A DNA stretch of 64,000 nucleotides from Amycolatopsis camponoti (GCF_902497555.1 NZ_CABVGP010000001.1:4072501-4136500), one strand, 5' to 3'. Shown: positions 15,723 to 24,300, counted from the first letter of the stretch. Numbers and translations: made by a program. Notes: generated by a model from the letters alone, not told the origin.

Positions 15723-16645
15723 CCATGCGGTTCGAAGGGGATCCGGACGAGTTGCCGCCGGTCGCCGCCGCGCTGCTTCGCTACGGCGGCGAGCTGGGTC
15801 GGCACCGGAACGCCGTCGACCGTGCCTGCGCCGACCTCTCGCGAGCGGCCGACGCCGCGGTGTCGCGGCTCGAAGGGAGGCTGCGGGCGGCTCGGGCCCG
15901 GCTCGCCGCGGTCGATCCCGAGGACGGCGCCGCCCTGGCGGCGGCCCAGCGTGAGGTCGAGGAGGCGACCACGAACCGCGACACCGGTCTGGAGCAGCGT
16001 CGCCGGATCGACCAGACGGTCGCGGACCTGCGCGCGCGGTCCGGTCCCCGGTTGCTCGCGGCGGTACGGACCACCGAGCAGGGACGATCGCGGCTGCTGG
16101 TGTTCTGGCAGGCCGTCGACCGGGCGGTCTCCGCGTTCGACACGGCGGTGTCGCGGTGTCTCGGCCGGACGCCGGCTCCGATCGGCATGCCGGCCGCCGC
16201 CGGCGGGGTTTCCGGTCCGGCGATGCGGGGGGTGGTCCCTCCTCGCACGGCCACACTGCCGCCGCTCGGCCCGGGCGGACACGTGCTCGTCCCCCTCGAC
16301 CTGATCGACGACTCCGACTCGTCGGTGCGGAGCGCGGCCGACTTCCAGAAGGTGAGCATGCGGGTGATGCGCGACGGCTTGCTGCGGCTCCAGACCGAGA
16401 TCATCCCGGCGGTGCGGGGCGGGGAGGGTCTCGAGGCGATGCGCGAACGGGACGTGCGCACCGGCCTCGGCGGTGCGCCGGCGTCCTACGTGAGGGTGTA
16501 CGAAGCGTTCTTCGGCGACACGTCGGTGAAGCTCTCCCGGAGTGCGGACGGGCGGTACACCGTCCGCAACGGGTACCACCGCATCTGGCTGGCCAAGCAG
16601 GCGGGACTCGACGTCCTGCCTGCCGATGTGGCGGAGGAACCGTGA
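15719..16645 (+). CDS. Coiled-coil protein with C-terminal ParB-like domain
   Basis: 308 residues (GTG at 15719; an ATG at 15725 is also possible). Residues 1 to about 150 form long charged helices (AVSRLEGRLRAARARLAAV... REVEEATTNRDTGLEQRR), like the N-terminal secretion/partner regions of WXG/LXG proteins. Residues about 183-305 look ParB-like: HVLVPLDLIDD at the start, a helix bundle, then RYTVRNGYHRIWLAKQAGLDVLPADV at the end, where N284-G-Y-H-R288 corresponds to the ParB (D/N)GxHR loop. ParB-like folds bind CTP, or in some families act as nucleases. No signal peptide. It overlaps both neighbours by 4 bp. It could be the effector of the cassette, or a DNA- or nucleotide-sensing part. Confidence 0.7.
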   Translation: MTMRFEGDPDELPPVAAALLRYGGELGRHRNAVDRACADLSRAADAAVSRLEGRLRAARARLAAVDPEDGAALAAAQREVEEATTNRDTGLEQRRRIDQTVADLRARSGPRLLAAVRTTEQGRSRLLVFWQAVDRAVSAFDTAVSRCLGRTPAPIGMPAAAGGVSGPAMRGVVPPRTATLPPLGPGGHVLVPLDLIDDSDSSVRSAADFQKVSMRVMRDGLLRLQTEIIPAVRGGEGLEAMRERDVRTGLGGAPASYVRVYEAFFGDTSVKLSRSADGRYTVRNGYHRIWLAKQAGLDVLPADVAEEP

Positions 16646-16881
16646 ACTTCCTGGCCGCGGTGATCACGGCGGTCGAACGCGACCACCGGACGTTCCGGGC
16701 CTCGGCCCGCTCGCTCATGGCGACCTGGCGTGACCCCCACGCCGAGCGCTTCGAACGGGAGGTCCTCGCGACGCTCGACCAAGACAGCGCGGCGGTGCTG
16801 AACGCATTGCGTGACGCGGAGAGCGCGCTCGCGCGCGCCGAACAGGCCCTGCGCGGTGCGGGGGAGTCGTTGGCTCCCTGA
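16642..16881 (+). CDS. Small helical protein, last gene of FtsK-type cassette
   Basis: A 79-residue helical protein (VNFLAAVITAVERDHRTFRASARSLMATWRDPHAERFEREVL...). The W-R-D-P-H-A-E-R-F pattern in a turn between two helices recalls WXG-type small proteins, but I cannot assign it. The GTG at 16642 overlaps the previous stop by 4 bp, so it is co-translated with the ParB-like protein. It may be a partner or immunity/chaperone protein; that is a guess from position. Confidence 0.6.
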   Translation: MNFLAAVITAVERDHRTFRASARSLMATWRDPHAERFEREVLATLDQDSAAVLNALRDAESALARAEQALRGAGESLAP

Positions 16882-16911
16882 TTCTTCGCGGCGACCTGCG
16901 CCGGTCGGCTC

Positions 16912-17946
16912 TCAGCGCAGAGTCGAGGCGCGCACCACCAGCTCCGGGGTGAACACGACCTGCCGGTGCTCGTGGTCCGGTTCGGACTCCGCCAGCAGCA
17001 GCTCGGCCGCCGTCCGGCCGAGCCGGCGCCGGGGCTGGCGGACCGAGGTCAGCGGGACCGCGGCCGCCGCCGCGAACTCGATGTCGTCGTACCCCACGAT
17101 CGCCATGTCCTCCGGGACGCGCATGCGGAGGTTCGCGCACGTCTGCAACAGACCCAGGGCGACCAGGTCGTTGGCGCAGAACGCCGCCGTCGGGCGGATC
17201 GACGCCGGGAGGCCCGCCAGGCGCTCACCCGCGCCGCGGCCGTCCGCCACCGTCAGGGCCGTCGTCGTCAGGTCGACCAGGTGGTCCGGGCCGAGCCCGG
17301 CCTCGCGGAGCGCCTTCAACGCGCCCAGCCGGCGGTCGCAGACCTGGCCGACCGTCGTGTGGTTGCCGATGAACGTGATGCGGTCGTGGCCCTGCTCGAT
17401 CAGGTGCCGGACGGCGATCTCGCCGCCGTAGACGTCGTCGACCGCGACCGAGCAGTGCGTCGTGCCGCCCGGGGTCCGGTCGACGACCACCACCGGCGTC
17501 CCGCGGTGCGCGATCTCGCCCAGCAGCGGGGCGTCCGGGTCGACCGGCGTGATGAGGATGCCCTGCACCCGCTGCTGTTCGAGGCGGCCGAGGTAGGCCG
17601 CTTCGCGCGCGGGCTGGTGGGCGCTGTTGCAGAGGAACAGCGAGAGGTCGCCCGCGTCCGCGGCGTCTTCCATGCCGGCCGCGACGTCGGTGAAGAACGG
17701 GTTGCTGCCGTCGAGCATCACGTACGCCAGCACGCGGCTGCGCCCGGCCCGCAGCTGCCGCGCGGACTCGTTGCGGACGAACCGCAGCTCGGCCATCGCG
17801 GTCTCGACCTTCGCGCGGGTGGCGGGGCTGACGCGGTCGGGCCGGTTGAGCACGTTGGACACCGTGCCGAGGGAGACGCCCGCGGCCGCGGCGACGTCCT
17901 TCATGCCCGCCGTCTTCGGCTCGGCACCGGACTCCTGAACCGTCAT
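16912..17946 (-). CDS. LacI-family regulator of the rhamnose operon
   Basis: 344 residues. The N-terminal HTH is MKDVAAAAGVSLGTVSNVLNRPDRVSPATRAKVETAM, the classic LacI pattern with the hinge helix near 65. It is followed by a periplasmic-binding-protein-like effector domain (GILITPVDPDAPL... FCANDLVALGLLQ... VGYDDIEFA). The gene is divergent from the rhamnose transport/catabolism operon. An inverted repeat of LacI type lies just upstream of that operon and a half-like site upstream of this gene, so autoregulation and operon repression relieved by L-rhamnose or a derivative are likely. The effector is inferred. Confidence 0.88.
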   Translation of the reverse strand: MTVQESGAEPKTAGMKDVAAAAGVSLGTVSNVLNRPDRVSPATRAKVETAMAELRFVRNESARQLRAGRSRVLAYVMLDGSNPFFTDVAAGMEDAADAGDLSLFLCNSAHQPAREAAYLGRLEQQRVQGILITPVDPDAPLLGEIAHRGTPVVVVDRTPGGTTHCSVAVDDVYGGEIAVRHLIEQGHDRITFIGNHTTVGQVCDRRLGALKALREAGLGPDHLVDLTTTALTVADGRGAGERLAGLPASIRPTAAFCANDLVALGLLQTCANLRMRVPEDMAIVGYDDIEFAAAAAVPLTSVRQPRRRLGRTAAELLLAESEPDHEHRQVVFTPELVVRASTLR

Positions 17947-17958
17947 GGAACCCCCTCA

Positions 17959-17970
17959 TTGAAACGTAAC
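17959..17970. promoter_or_regulatory. Half-conserved LacI-type operator upstream of regulator
   Basis: TTGAAACGTAAC lies 13 bp upstream of the regulator start. The left arm TTGAAACG matches the usual LacI operator arm; the right arm is degenerate. Together with the better site at 18071 it fits an autoregulatory arrangement. Confidence 0.45.
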
Positions 17971-18070
17971 ATCGCCACCACCAGTCCGGCCTTGAAGACG
18001 TTCGGCCACGGTTCGGTGGATTCATTGACTTGTTCTTCGCCCGCATAGTAGCGTCACCGCACCAGATTTG

Positions 18071-18082
18071 TGAAACCTTTCA
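18071..18082. promoter_or_regulatory. LacI-type operator of rhamnose operon
   Basis: TGAAACCTTTCA: arms TGAAA/TTTCA are perfect inverted repeats around CC. It lies 14 bp before the ATPase ATG (18097) and overlaps the expected leader. LacI-family regulators of sugar operons bind very similar TGAAACGTTTCA sequences. Confidence 0.6.
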
Positions 18083-18096
18083 ATCCGGAGGTCGCG

Positions 18097-19614
18097 ATGA
18101 CGCGGCAGGACTCGGACCGACCGCCTCTGCTGGAGGTGCGCGGCGTGACGAAGTCGTTCGGCGCCGTCGCGGCGGTCGCCGGGGTGAGCTTCGGCCTGTA
18201 CCCCGGCGAAGCCCACGCCCTCGTCGGCGAGAACGGCGCCGGCAAATCGACGATCGTGAAGATGCTCGCCGGGGTCCACAAGCCCGACGACGGCACGCTG
18301 CTGCTCGACGGGCGGCCGGTCGAGTTCGGCTCGCCGGCCGACGCGAAGGCCGCCGGCATCGCGGTGATCTACCAGGAACCGACGCTGTTCCCGGACCTTT
18401 CGGTCGCGGAGAACATCGTGATGGGCCGCCACCCGCGCAAGGGACTCGGCCGCATCGACCGGGCCGCGATCCGCGCCGAGGCCGAGCGGCTCTTCGCCCG
18501 CCTCGGCGTCCGGATCGACCCGGCCCGCCCGGCCCGCGGGCTGTCGATCGCCGACCAGCAGATCGTGGAGATCGCCAAGGCGCTCAGCGCCGACGCCCGC
18601 GTGCTGGTGATGGACGAGCCGACCGCCGCGCTGAGCCGCGTCGAGGTCGACCGGCTGTTCGGCGTCGCACGGGCGTTGCGCGAAGAAGGCGCGGCGATCA
18701 TGTTCATCTCGCACCGCTTCGAGGAGATCACCGAGCTCTGCCAGCGCGTCACGATCATGCGCGACGGCAAGCACGTCTCCACCGACCTCGTCGAAGACGT
18801 CACGGTCGACGACATGGTCAAGCGCATGGTCGGCCGCGACCTCGACGCCCTGTTCCCCAAGCAGGACGTCGAACCCGGCGCGGTCGTCCTCGAGGTCGAA
18901 GGCCTGGCCCGCGAAGGCGTCTTCCGCGACATCTCCTTCTCCGTCCGCGCGGGGGAGATCGTCGCGTTCGCCGGGCTTGTCGGCTCCGGACGCTCGGAAG
19001 TCGTCCAGGCCGTCTTCGGCGTCGACGAGCGGGACGCCGGGGTCGTGAAGATCGGCGGCAAGAAGCTCAAGGCGCACTCGTCGCGGGCCGCGATGGCCGC
19101 CGGCATGGCGCTGGTCCCCGAAGACCGGCGTCAGCAGGGCCTGATCATGGACCTCTCGATCGAGCGCAACGTGACGCTGCCGCGGTCCCGCGCGCTCTCC
19201 AAGCTCGGCTTCCTGACCGGTGCGAGCGAGCGGCAGGAGGCCCGGCACTGGACCGAGCGGCTGCGCACCAAGTACCGCCGGCTCGGCGATCCCGTCGGCA
19301 CGCTTTCCGGTGGCAACCAGCAGAAGGTCGTGCTGGCCAAGTGGCTCGCGATGGCGCCGAAGGTGCTGATCGTGGACGAGCCGACGCGCGGGATCGACGT
19401 CGGCACGAAGGCCGAGGTGCACCGGCTGATGTCGGCGCTCGCGGCCGAAGGCGTCGCGATCGTCATGGTCTCCTCCGAGCTGCCGGAGGTGCTCGGCATG
19501 GCCGACCGCGTGCTCGTGATGCGCGAGGGCCGGCTCGTCGCCGAGCTCCCGCGCGCCGATGCGACCGAAGACGCGGTCATGTTCGCCGCGATGGGCCAGG
19601 GAGCCGCCGCATGA
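18097..19614 (+). CDS. Sugar ABC transporter ATP-binding protein (rhamnose importer)
   Basis: 505 residues with two ABC domains, the usual form for RbsA/RhaT-type sugar importers. First domain: Walker A GENGAGKST, LSIADQQIVEIAKAL (signature region), Walker B VLVMDEPTAAL. Second domain: an incomplete Walker A (GLVGSGRSE), signature LSGGNQQKVVLAKWL, Walker B VLIVDEPTRG. I start at the ATG at 18097, preceded by GGAGG, rather than the upstream GTG at 18070 that would overlap the operator. It energises uptake with the two permeases and lipoprotein that follow; the 3' end overlaps permease 1 by 4 bp. Confidence 0.92.
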   Translation: MTRQDSDRPPLLEVRGVTKSFGAVAAVAGVSFGLYPGEAHALVGENGAGKSTIVKMLAGVHKPDDGTLLLDGRPVEFGSPADAKAAGIAVIYQEPTLFPDLSVAENIVMGRHPRKGLGRIDRAAIRAEAERLFARLGVRIDPARPARGLSIADQQIVEIAKALSADARVLVMDEPTAALSRVEVDRLFGVARALREEGAAIMFISHRFEEITELCQRVTIMRDGKHVSTDLVEDVTVDDMVKRMVGRDLDALFPKQDVEPGAVVLEVEGLAREGVFRDISFSVRAGEIVAFAGLVGSGRSEVVQAVFGVDERDAGVVKIGGKKLKAHSSRAAMAAGMALVPEDRRQQGLIMDLSIERNVTLPRSRALSKLGFLTGASERQEARHWTERLRTKYRRLGDPVGTLSGGNQQKVVLAKWLAMAPKVLIVDEPTRGIDVGTKAEVHRLMSALAAEGVAIVMVSSELPEVLGMADRVLVMREGRLVAELPRADATEDAVMFAAMGQGAAA

Positions 19615-20651
19615 CCGTCACCAAGGAGGCCCCCGTGACCGGGGAACCGGCCGTCCACACGCGACAGTCGTGGGCCGCGAACGCGTTCAAGGCCCGCGAG
19701 TCCGGCATCGTCCTCGCCCTGATCGTCCTGGTGGCGTTCACCGCGACGCAGAACTCCCGGTTCCTGTCCGGGCAGAGCATCCGCGACATCCTGCTGGGGA
19801 CCGCGATCCTGGCGGTGCTCGCCGTCGGGCAGGCGATCGTGATGATCACCCGCAACATCGACCTCTCCGTCGGCTCGGTGCTCGGCCTTTCCGCCTTCGC
19901 CGTCGGCTCGCTGATGCGCGACAGCCCGGGCCTGCCGGTGATCGTCGCGCTGCTGGTCGGACTCGGCGTCGGCGCGGTCTGCGGGCTGGTGAACGGCTCG
20001 CTGGTGCGCTTCGGCCAGGTGCCCGCGCTGGTCGTCACGTTGGGCACGCTCTACGCCTTCCGCGGCGTCAGCTTCTTCTGGGCGGGTGGCCAGCAGATCA
20101 ACGCCGACAAGCTGCCGGCGTCCTTCCTGGACTTCGGCACCGCGTCGGTGCTCGGCGTGCCGTGGCTGGTGCTCATCGCGCTGCTGGTCCTGGTCGTCGG
20201 CGGGATCGTGCTGCGGAGCTACCCGGCCGGGCGCGAGCTGTACGCGATGGGGTCGAGCCCGCAGGCCGCGCAGCTGGCCGGCATCCGGGTCGGCCGCAAC
20301 ACCACCGCGGCGTTCCTGGTCAGCGGTGCGCTGGCCGGCCTGGCCGGGGTCCTGTTCGCCGCCCGGTTCGGCACCGTGGACGCGGCCGCCGGCACCGGCT
20401 ACGAGCTGAACGTGGTCGCCGCGGCCGTCGTCGGCGGCGTCGCGGTGTTCGGCGGCAGCGGCTCGGTCTGGGGCGCGGGCCTCGGCGCGCTGCTGCTGAC
20501 GGTCATCGGCAGCGCACTGGCCGTGCTCGACATCAACCAGTTCTGGCAGCAGGCGATCGTCGGCGCGCTGATCCTGCTGGCCATCGGGGCCGACCGGCTG
20601 GTCGCGGTCCGGGTCGCGAAAGCACTGAAGAAGAGGGATTCCCATGTCTGA
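19611..20651 (+). CDS. Sugar ABC transporter permease 1 (rhamnose importer)
   Basis: 346 residues with 8-10 hydrophobic segments, of the RbsC-like branched permease family (ITRNIDLSVGSVLGLSAF is the conserved cytoplasmic loop; GSSPQAAQLAGIRVGR follows later). The N-terminus has about 30 hydrophilic residues. ATG overlaps the ATPase TGA. It forms the membrane channel with permease 2, whose start overlaps its end by 8 bp. Confidence 0.92.
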   Translation: MTVTKEAPVTGEPAVHTRQSWAANAFKARESGIVLALIVLVAFTATQNSRFLSGQSIRDILLGTAILAVLAVGQAIVMITRNIDLSVGSVLGLSAFAVGSLMRDSPGLPVIVALLVGLGVGAVCGLVNGSLVRFGQVPALVVTLGTLYAFRGVSFFWAGGQQINADKLPASFLDFGTASVLGVPWLVLIALLVLVVGGIVLRSYPAGRELYAMGSSPQAAQLAGIRVGRNTTAAFLVSGALAGLAGVLFAARFGTVDAAAGTGYELNVVAAAVVGGVAVFGGSGSVWGAGLGALLLTVIGSALAVLDINQFWQQAIVGALILLAIGADRLVAVRVAKALKKRDSHV

Positions 20652-21651
20652 CCAAGGGAACCGGTTCGGCCGGCTGCTGAGCTGGGACGCCGCCGTCGTC
20701 CTGGTGACGGTCATCGTGCTGATCGTCGCCTCGGGTGCCGTCGAGAACTTCGGCACCAGCCGCAACTTCACCTTCCTGCTGCTCGACCTGCTGCCGATCG
20801 CCCTGGTCGCGCTGCCGATGACGTTCATCATCGTGACCGGCGAGATCGACCTTTCGGTGGCGAGCACGCTCGGGCTGACGTCGGCGGTGATGGGCTCGCT
20901 GTGGGACGCGGGCCTGTCGATCGAGACGATCATCCCGCTCTGCATCGCGCTCGGCGCGGTCCTCGGCGCGTTGAACGGCTTCTTCGTCACCGTGCTGAAG
21001 CTGCCATCGCTGGCCGTCACGATCGGCACCCTGGCCCTCTACCGCGGGCTCGCGTTCGTCGTGCTCGGCGACGGCGCGGTCGCCGACTTCCCGCGGGCCT
21101 ACACCGGCTGGGTCACCGGCACGATCGGCGACGGCCCGATCCCGAACGTGCTCGTCCCGCTGCTCGTGGTGGCCCTGATCTTCGGGGTCGTGCTGCACGC
21201 GACCCCGATCGGCCGCGGCGTCTTCGCGGCCGGCGCGGGCGAGCAGGCGGCCCGGTTCGCCGGGATCCGCACCGGACGGCTCAAGTTCTGGCTGTACGTC
21301 GTGAGCGGCGCCGTCGCCGGGCTCGCCGGGATCCTGTGGACCCTGCGCTACTCCAGCGCCCGCGCCGACAACGGCTTCGGCCTCGAACTGGCCGTCGTGG
21401 CCGCCGTGCTGCTCGGCGGCGTGTCCATCTTCGGCGGCAAGGGCACGCTGCCCGGCGTGCTCGCCGGAGTGGTCCTGCTGGCGTCCCTGCAGAACGCCCT
21501 GCGCCTGCAGGACGTCTCGAACGAGGCGCTCAACATCGTGACCGGCGTGCTCCTCATCGTGTCGGTCCTGCTGCCCAACATCGTGTCCTCGGCCCGTACG
21601 GCGCTCCGGCGCCGGAGTCGAGCGACTGCTCCGGTATCCCCAGAAAGGTGA
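20644..21651 (+). CDS. Sugar ABC transporter permease 2 (rhamnose importer)
   Basis: 335 residues of the same RbsC-like family as permease 1 (IVTGEIDLSVASTLGLTSAVMG; FAGIRTGRLKFWLYVVSGAVAGLAG; GGVSIFGGKGTLPGVLAG). Two different permeases with a double ATPase and one binding protein is the arrangement of the RhaSTPQ rhamnose importer of rhizobia. The C-terminus is cytoplasmic and basic. Confidence 0.92.
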   Translation: MSDQGNRFGRLLSWDAAVVLVTVIVLIVASGAVENFGTSRNFTFLLLDLLPIALVALPMTFIIVTGEIDLSVASTLGLTSAVMGSLWDAGLSIETIIPLCIALGAVLGALNGFFVTVLKLPSLAVTIGTLALYRGLAFVVLGDGAVADFPRAYTGWVTGTIGDGPIPNVLVPLLVVALIFGVVLHATPIGRGVFAAGAGEQAARFAGIRTGRLKFWLYVVSGAVAGLAGILWTLRYSSARADNGFGLELAVVAAVLLGGVSIFGGKGTLPGVLAGVVLLASLQNALRLQDVSNEALNIVTGVLLIVSVLLPNIVSSARTALRRRSRATAPVSPER

Positions 21652-21656
21652 CGAAG

Positions 21657-22718
21657 ATGTCCCGACGGTTCCTCACCGGCGCAGTGTCGGCCGGGCTGGT
21701 GCTCGTGCTGGCCGCCTGCGGCGGCACCACCAAGGACGACAGCGGCGGCTCCGGCGCGCAGCAGTCCACGGCCACGGCGAACCCCAGCGCCGCGGCCAAG
21801 GAAGGCGTCAAGATGGCCTTCCTGCCCAAGCAGCTCAACAACCCCTACAGCGACATCGAGGTCAGCGGCGGCAAGGCGGCCCTCGGTGAGCTGAAGGGCG
21901 AGTACAAGCTCGTCGGGCCGAACGACGCGAGCGCGTCGTCGCAGGTCAGCTACATCAACACGCTGATCCAGCAGCAGCAGGACGTCATCGGCATCGCCGC
22001 GAACGACCCGAACGCCGTCTGCCCGTCGCTCAACCAGGCCCGCAGTGCCGGCATCAAGGTCGTCGCGTTCGACTCCGACGCCGCCAAGGACTGCCGCGAC
22101 GTCTTCATCAACCAGGCCACCACCCAGGGCATCGGCGAGGCACTGGCCAAGCAGGCCAAGGACCTCTCCGGCGGCTCCGGCGAGATCGCGGTCCTGTCCG
22201 CGACGCCGAACGCGACCAACCAGAACGCCTGGATCGAGGTCCTCAAGAAGGAGCTCGCCAAGCCGGAGTACGCGAACATCAAGCTGGACAAGGTCGCCTA
22301 CGGCAACGACGACGACCAGAAGTCGTTCCAGGAGGCCCAGGGCCTGCTGCAGTCGTTCCCGAACCTCAAGGTGATCGTCTCGCCGACGACGGTGGGCATC
22401 GCGGCCGCGGCGCGCTACGTCAGCTCGTCCAGCTACAAGGGCAAGGTCGCGGTGACCGGGCTCGGCACGCCGAACCAGATGCGCGCCTTCGTCAAGGACG
22501 GCACGGTCAAGCAGTTCGCGCTGTGGAACCCGGCCGACATCGGCTACCTCGCCGCCTACGCGGGCGTCGCCCTCAAGTCGGGCCAGATCAGCGGCAAGGA
22601 AGGTGAAACGTTCAAGGCGGGCAAGCTCGGCGACTACAAGATCGGCGCGAGCGGTGAGATCGTCCTCGGGCCGCCGACGACGTTCGACGCGAACAACATC
22701 GACAAGTTCAACTTCTGA
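21657..22718 (+). CDS. Rhamnose-binding lipoprotein (ABC substrate-binding protein)
   Basis: 353 residues. Signal peptide MSRRFLTGAVSAGLVLVLAAC with lipobox LAAC, so the cysteine at about 21 is lipid-anchored. A low-complexity linker is followed by a type-I periplasmic-binding fold (MAFLPKQLNNPYSDIEVSGG, IGIAANDPNAV, VVAFDSDAA). It captures sugar outside the cell and hands it to the permeases. The ATG at 21657 lies 5 nt after the permease stop. Rhamnose as substrate is inferred from the adjacent catabolic genes. Confidence 0.92.
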   Translation: MSRRFLTGAVSAGLVLVLAACGGTTKDDSGGSGAQQSTATANPSAAAKEGVKMAFLPKQLNNPYSDIEVSGGKAALGELKGEYKLVGPNDASASSQVSYINTLIQQQQDVIGIAANDPNAVCPSLNQARSAGIKVVAFDSDAAKDCRDVFINQATTQGIGEALAKQAKDLSGGSGEIAVLSATPNATNQNAWIEVLKKELAKPEYANIKLDKVAYGNDDDQKSFQEAQGLLQSFPNLKVIVSPTTVGIAAAARYVSSSSYKGKVAVTGLGTPNQMRAFVKDGTVKQFALWNPADIGYLAAYAGVALKSGQISGKEGETFKAGKLGDYKIGASGEIVLGPPTTFDANNIDKFNF

Positions 22719-22729
22719 CGGTTTTCCGC

Positions 22730-22760
22730 GGCCGGACCGGATCGCCGCCCCGGTCCGGCC
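22730..22760 (+). terminator. Intercistronic hairpin between transport and catabolic genes
   Basis: GGCCGGACCGG and CCGGTCCGGCC form an 11-bp perfect stem with a 9-nt loop, starting 12 nt after the binding-protein stop. It probably acts as a partial terminator or 3'-end stabiliser, letting the abundant binding protein be made in excess over the enzymes. Confidence 0.6.
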
Positions 22761-22783
22761 ACGGAGTCCACTAAGGACGGACA

Positions 22784-23128
22784 GTGCCCCGATACTGCTT
22801 CTGCCTGCGGGTGAAGCCGGACCGGAAGGCCGAGTACGCGCAGCGGCACCGGGCGGTGTGGCCCGAGATGCGGCAGGCCCTGCTCGACACCGGCTGGCGC
22901 AACTACTCGCTCTTCCTGCGCGAAGACGGCCTGCTGATCGGCTACGTCGAAGCCGACGACCTCGACGCCGCGCAGGCCGCGATGGCGAAGACCGAGGTCA
23001 ACGCCCGCTGGCAGGCGGAGATGGCGGAGTTCTTCACCGGCCTCGATGGCGGCCCGCCCGACGAAGGCTTTCAGCTCCTCGAAGAGGTCTTCCACCTCGA
23101 ACCACCCACCGTCGCGGAAGGACAGTGA
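22784..23128 (+). CDS. rhaM: L-rhamnose mutarotase
   Basis: 114 residues of the RhaM/YiiL dimeric ferredoxin-like fold (YCFCLRVKPDRKAEYAQRHRAVWPEMRQALLDTGWRNYSLFLRED; MAEFF near the end). It interconverts alpha and beta anomers of L-rhamnose so the isomerase gets its preferred form. The conserved H-x-x-V-W-P-E-M segment and the Tyr in NYSLF are present. GTG start; stop overlaps the isomerase start by 4 bp. Confidence 0.92.
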   Translation: MPRYCFCLRVKPDRKAEYAQRHRAVWPEMRQALLDTGWRNYSLFLREDGLLIGYVEADDLDAAQAAMAKTEVNARWQAEMAEFFTGLDGGPPDEGFQLLEEVFHLEPPTVAEGQ

Positions 23129-24300
23129 TCGCCGTGGGCGACTTGACGGCCGTGAAACAGGCCCTGCGGGCCCAGCGCATCGAAACGCCGTCGTGGGCGT
23201 ACGCGAATTCGGGCACCCGGTTCAAGGTGTTCCCGCAACCCGGTGTCCCGCGGACACCCGAAGAGAAGATCGCCGACGCCGCGACCGTGCACCGGTTCAC
23301 CGGGGTCGCCCCGGTCGTCGCGCTGCACATCCCGTGGGACCGCGTCGACGACTACGGCGCCCTGACGGCCTACGCGCGGGACGCCGGTGTCGAGATCGGC
23401 GCGATCAACACCAACGTCTTCCAGGACGAGGACTACAAGCTCGGCTCGGTCACCAACCCCGACGCCGGCATCCGCCGCAAGGCGACCGACCACCTCCTCG
23501 AGGCCATCTCCATCATGGACGCGACGGGCTCGCGCGACCTCAAGCTGTGGTTCTCCGACGGCATCAACTACCCGGGCCAGGACGACATCCGCGACCGGCA
23601 GGACCGGCTGGCCGAGGCGTTGAAGGAGACCTACGACCGCCTCGGCGACCACCAGCGGATGCTGCTGGAGTACAAGCTCTTCGAGCCCGCCTTCTACGCC
23701 ACCGACGTCCCGGACTGGGGCACGTCCTACGCGCACTGCATCGAGCTGGGGGAGAAGGCGACGGTGTGCATCGACACCGGCCACCACGCCCCGGGCACGA
23801 ACATCGAGTTCATCGTCGCGTTCCTGCTGCGCGCGGGGAAGCTGGGCGCGTTCGATTTCAACTCGCGCTTCTACGCCGACGACGACCTGATGGTCGGGGC
23901 GGCGGACCCGTTCCAGCTGTTCCGGATCATGTACGAGATCGTCCGCGGCGACGCCCTCGACCCGGCGTACGGGATCGCGTTCATGCTCGACCAGTGCCAC
24001 AACATCGAGGCCAAGATCCCGGCGATCATCCGGTCGGTGATGAACGTCCAGGAGGCCACGGCCAAGGCGCTGCTCGTCGACCGCCCGGTGCTGCGCACCG
24101 CCCAGCAGGCGGGTGACGTCCTCGCGGCCAACGCCGTGCTGATGGACGCCTACAACACCGACGTCCGGCCGCTGCTGGCCGAGCTGCGCGAGGACTCCGG
24201 GCTCGACCCGGACCCCGTCGCGGCCTACCACCGCAGCGGGTACCAGGAGCAGATCGTGGCCGAGCGCGCCGGCGGCACGCAGGCCGGATGGGGAGCATGA
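23125..24300 (+). CDS. rhaI: L-rhamnose isomerase
   Basis: 391 residues with the xylose-isomerase-like TIM barrel typical of the Pseudomonas/actinobacterial RhaI group: PWDRVDDYGALTAYARD, INTNVFQDEDYKLGSVTNPD, LKLWFSDGINYPGQDD, LEYKLFEPAFY (metal-binding Glu), CIDTGHHAPGTNIEF, FDFNSRFYADDDLM (metal-binding Asp pair). It converts L-rhamnose to L-rhamnulose. Start taken as the GTG at 23125 that overlaps the mutarotase stop; a second GTG at 23134 is possible. Stop overlaps the aldolase gene by 4 bp. Confidence 0.9.
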   Translation: MIAVGDLTAVKQALRAQRIETPSWAYANSGTRFKVFPQPGVPRTPEEKIADAATVHRFTGVAPVVALHIPWDRVDDYGALTAYARDAGVEIGAINTNVFQDEDYKLGSVTNPDAGIRRKATDHLLEAISIMDATGSRDLKLWFSDGINYPGQDDIRDRQDRLAEALKETYDRLGDHQRMLLEYKLFEPAFYATDVPDWGTSYAHCIELGEKATVCIDTGHHAPGTNIEFIVAFLLRAGKLGAFDFNSRFYADDDLMVGAADPFQLFRIMYEIVRGDALDPAYGIAFMLDQCHNIEAKIPAIIRSVMNVQEATAKALLVDRPVLRTAQQAGDVLAANAVLMDAYNTDVRPLLAELREDSGLDPDPVAAYHRSGYQEQIVAERAGGTQAGWGA

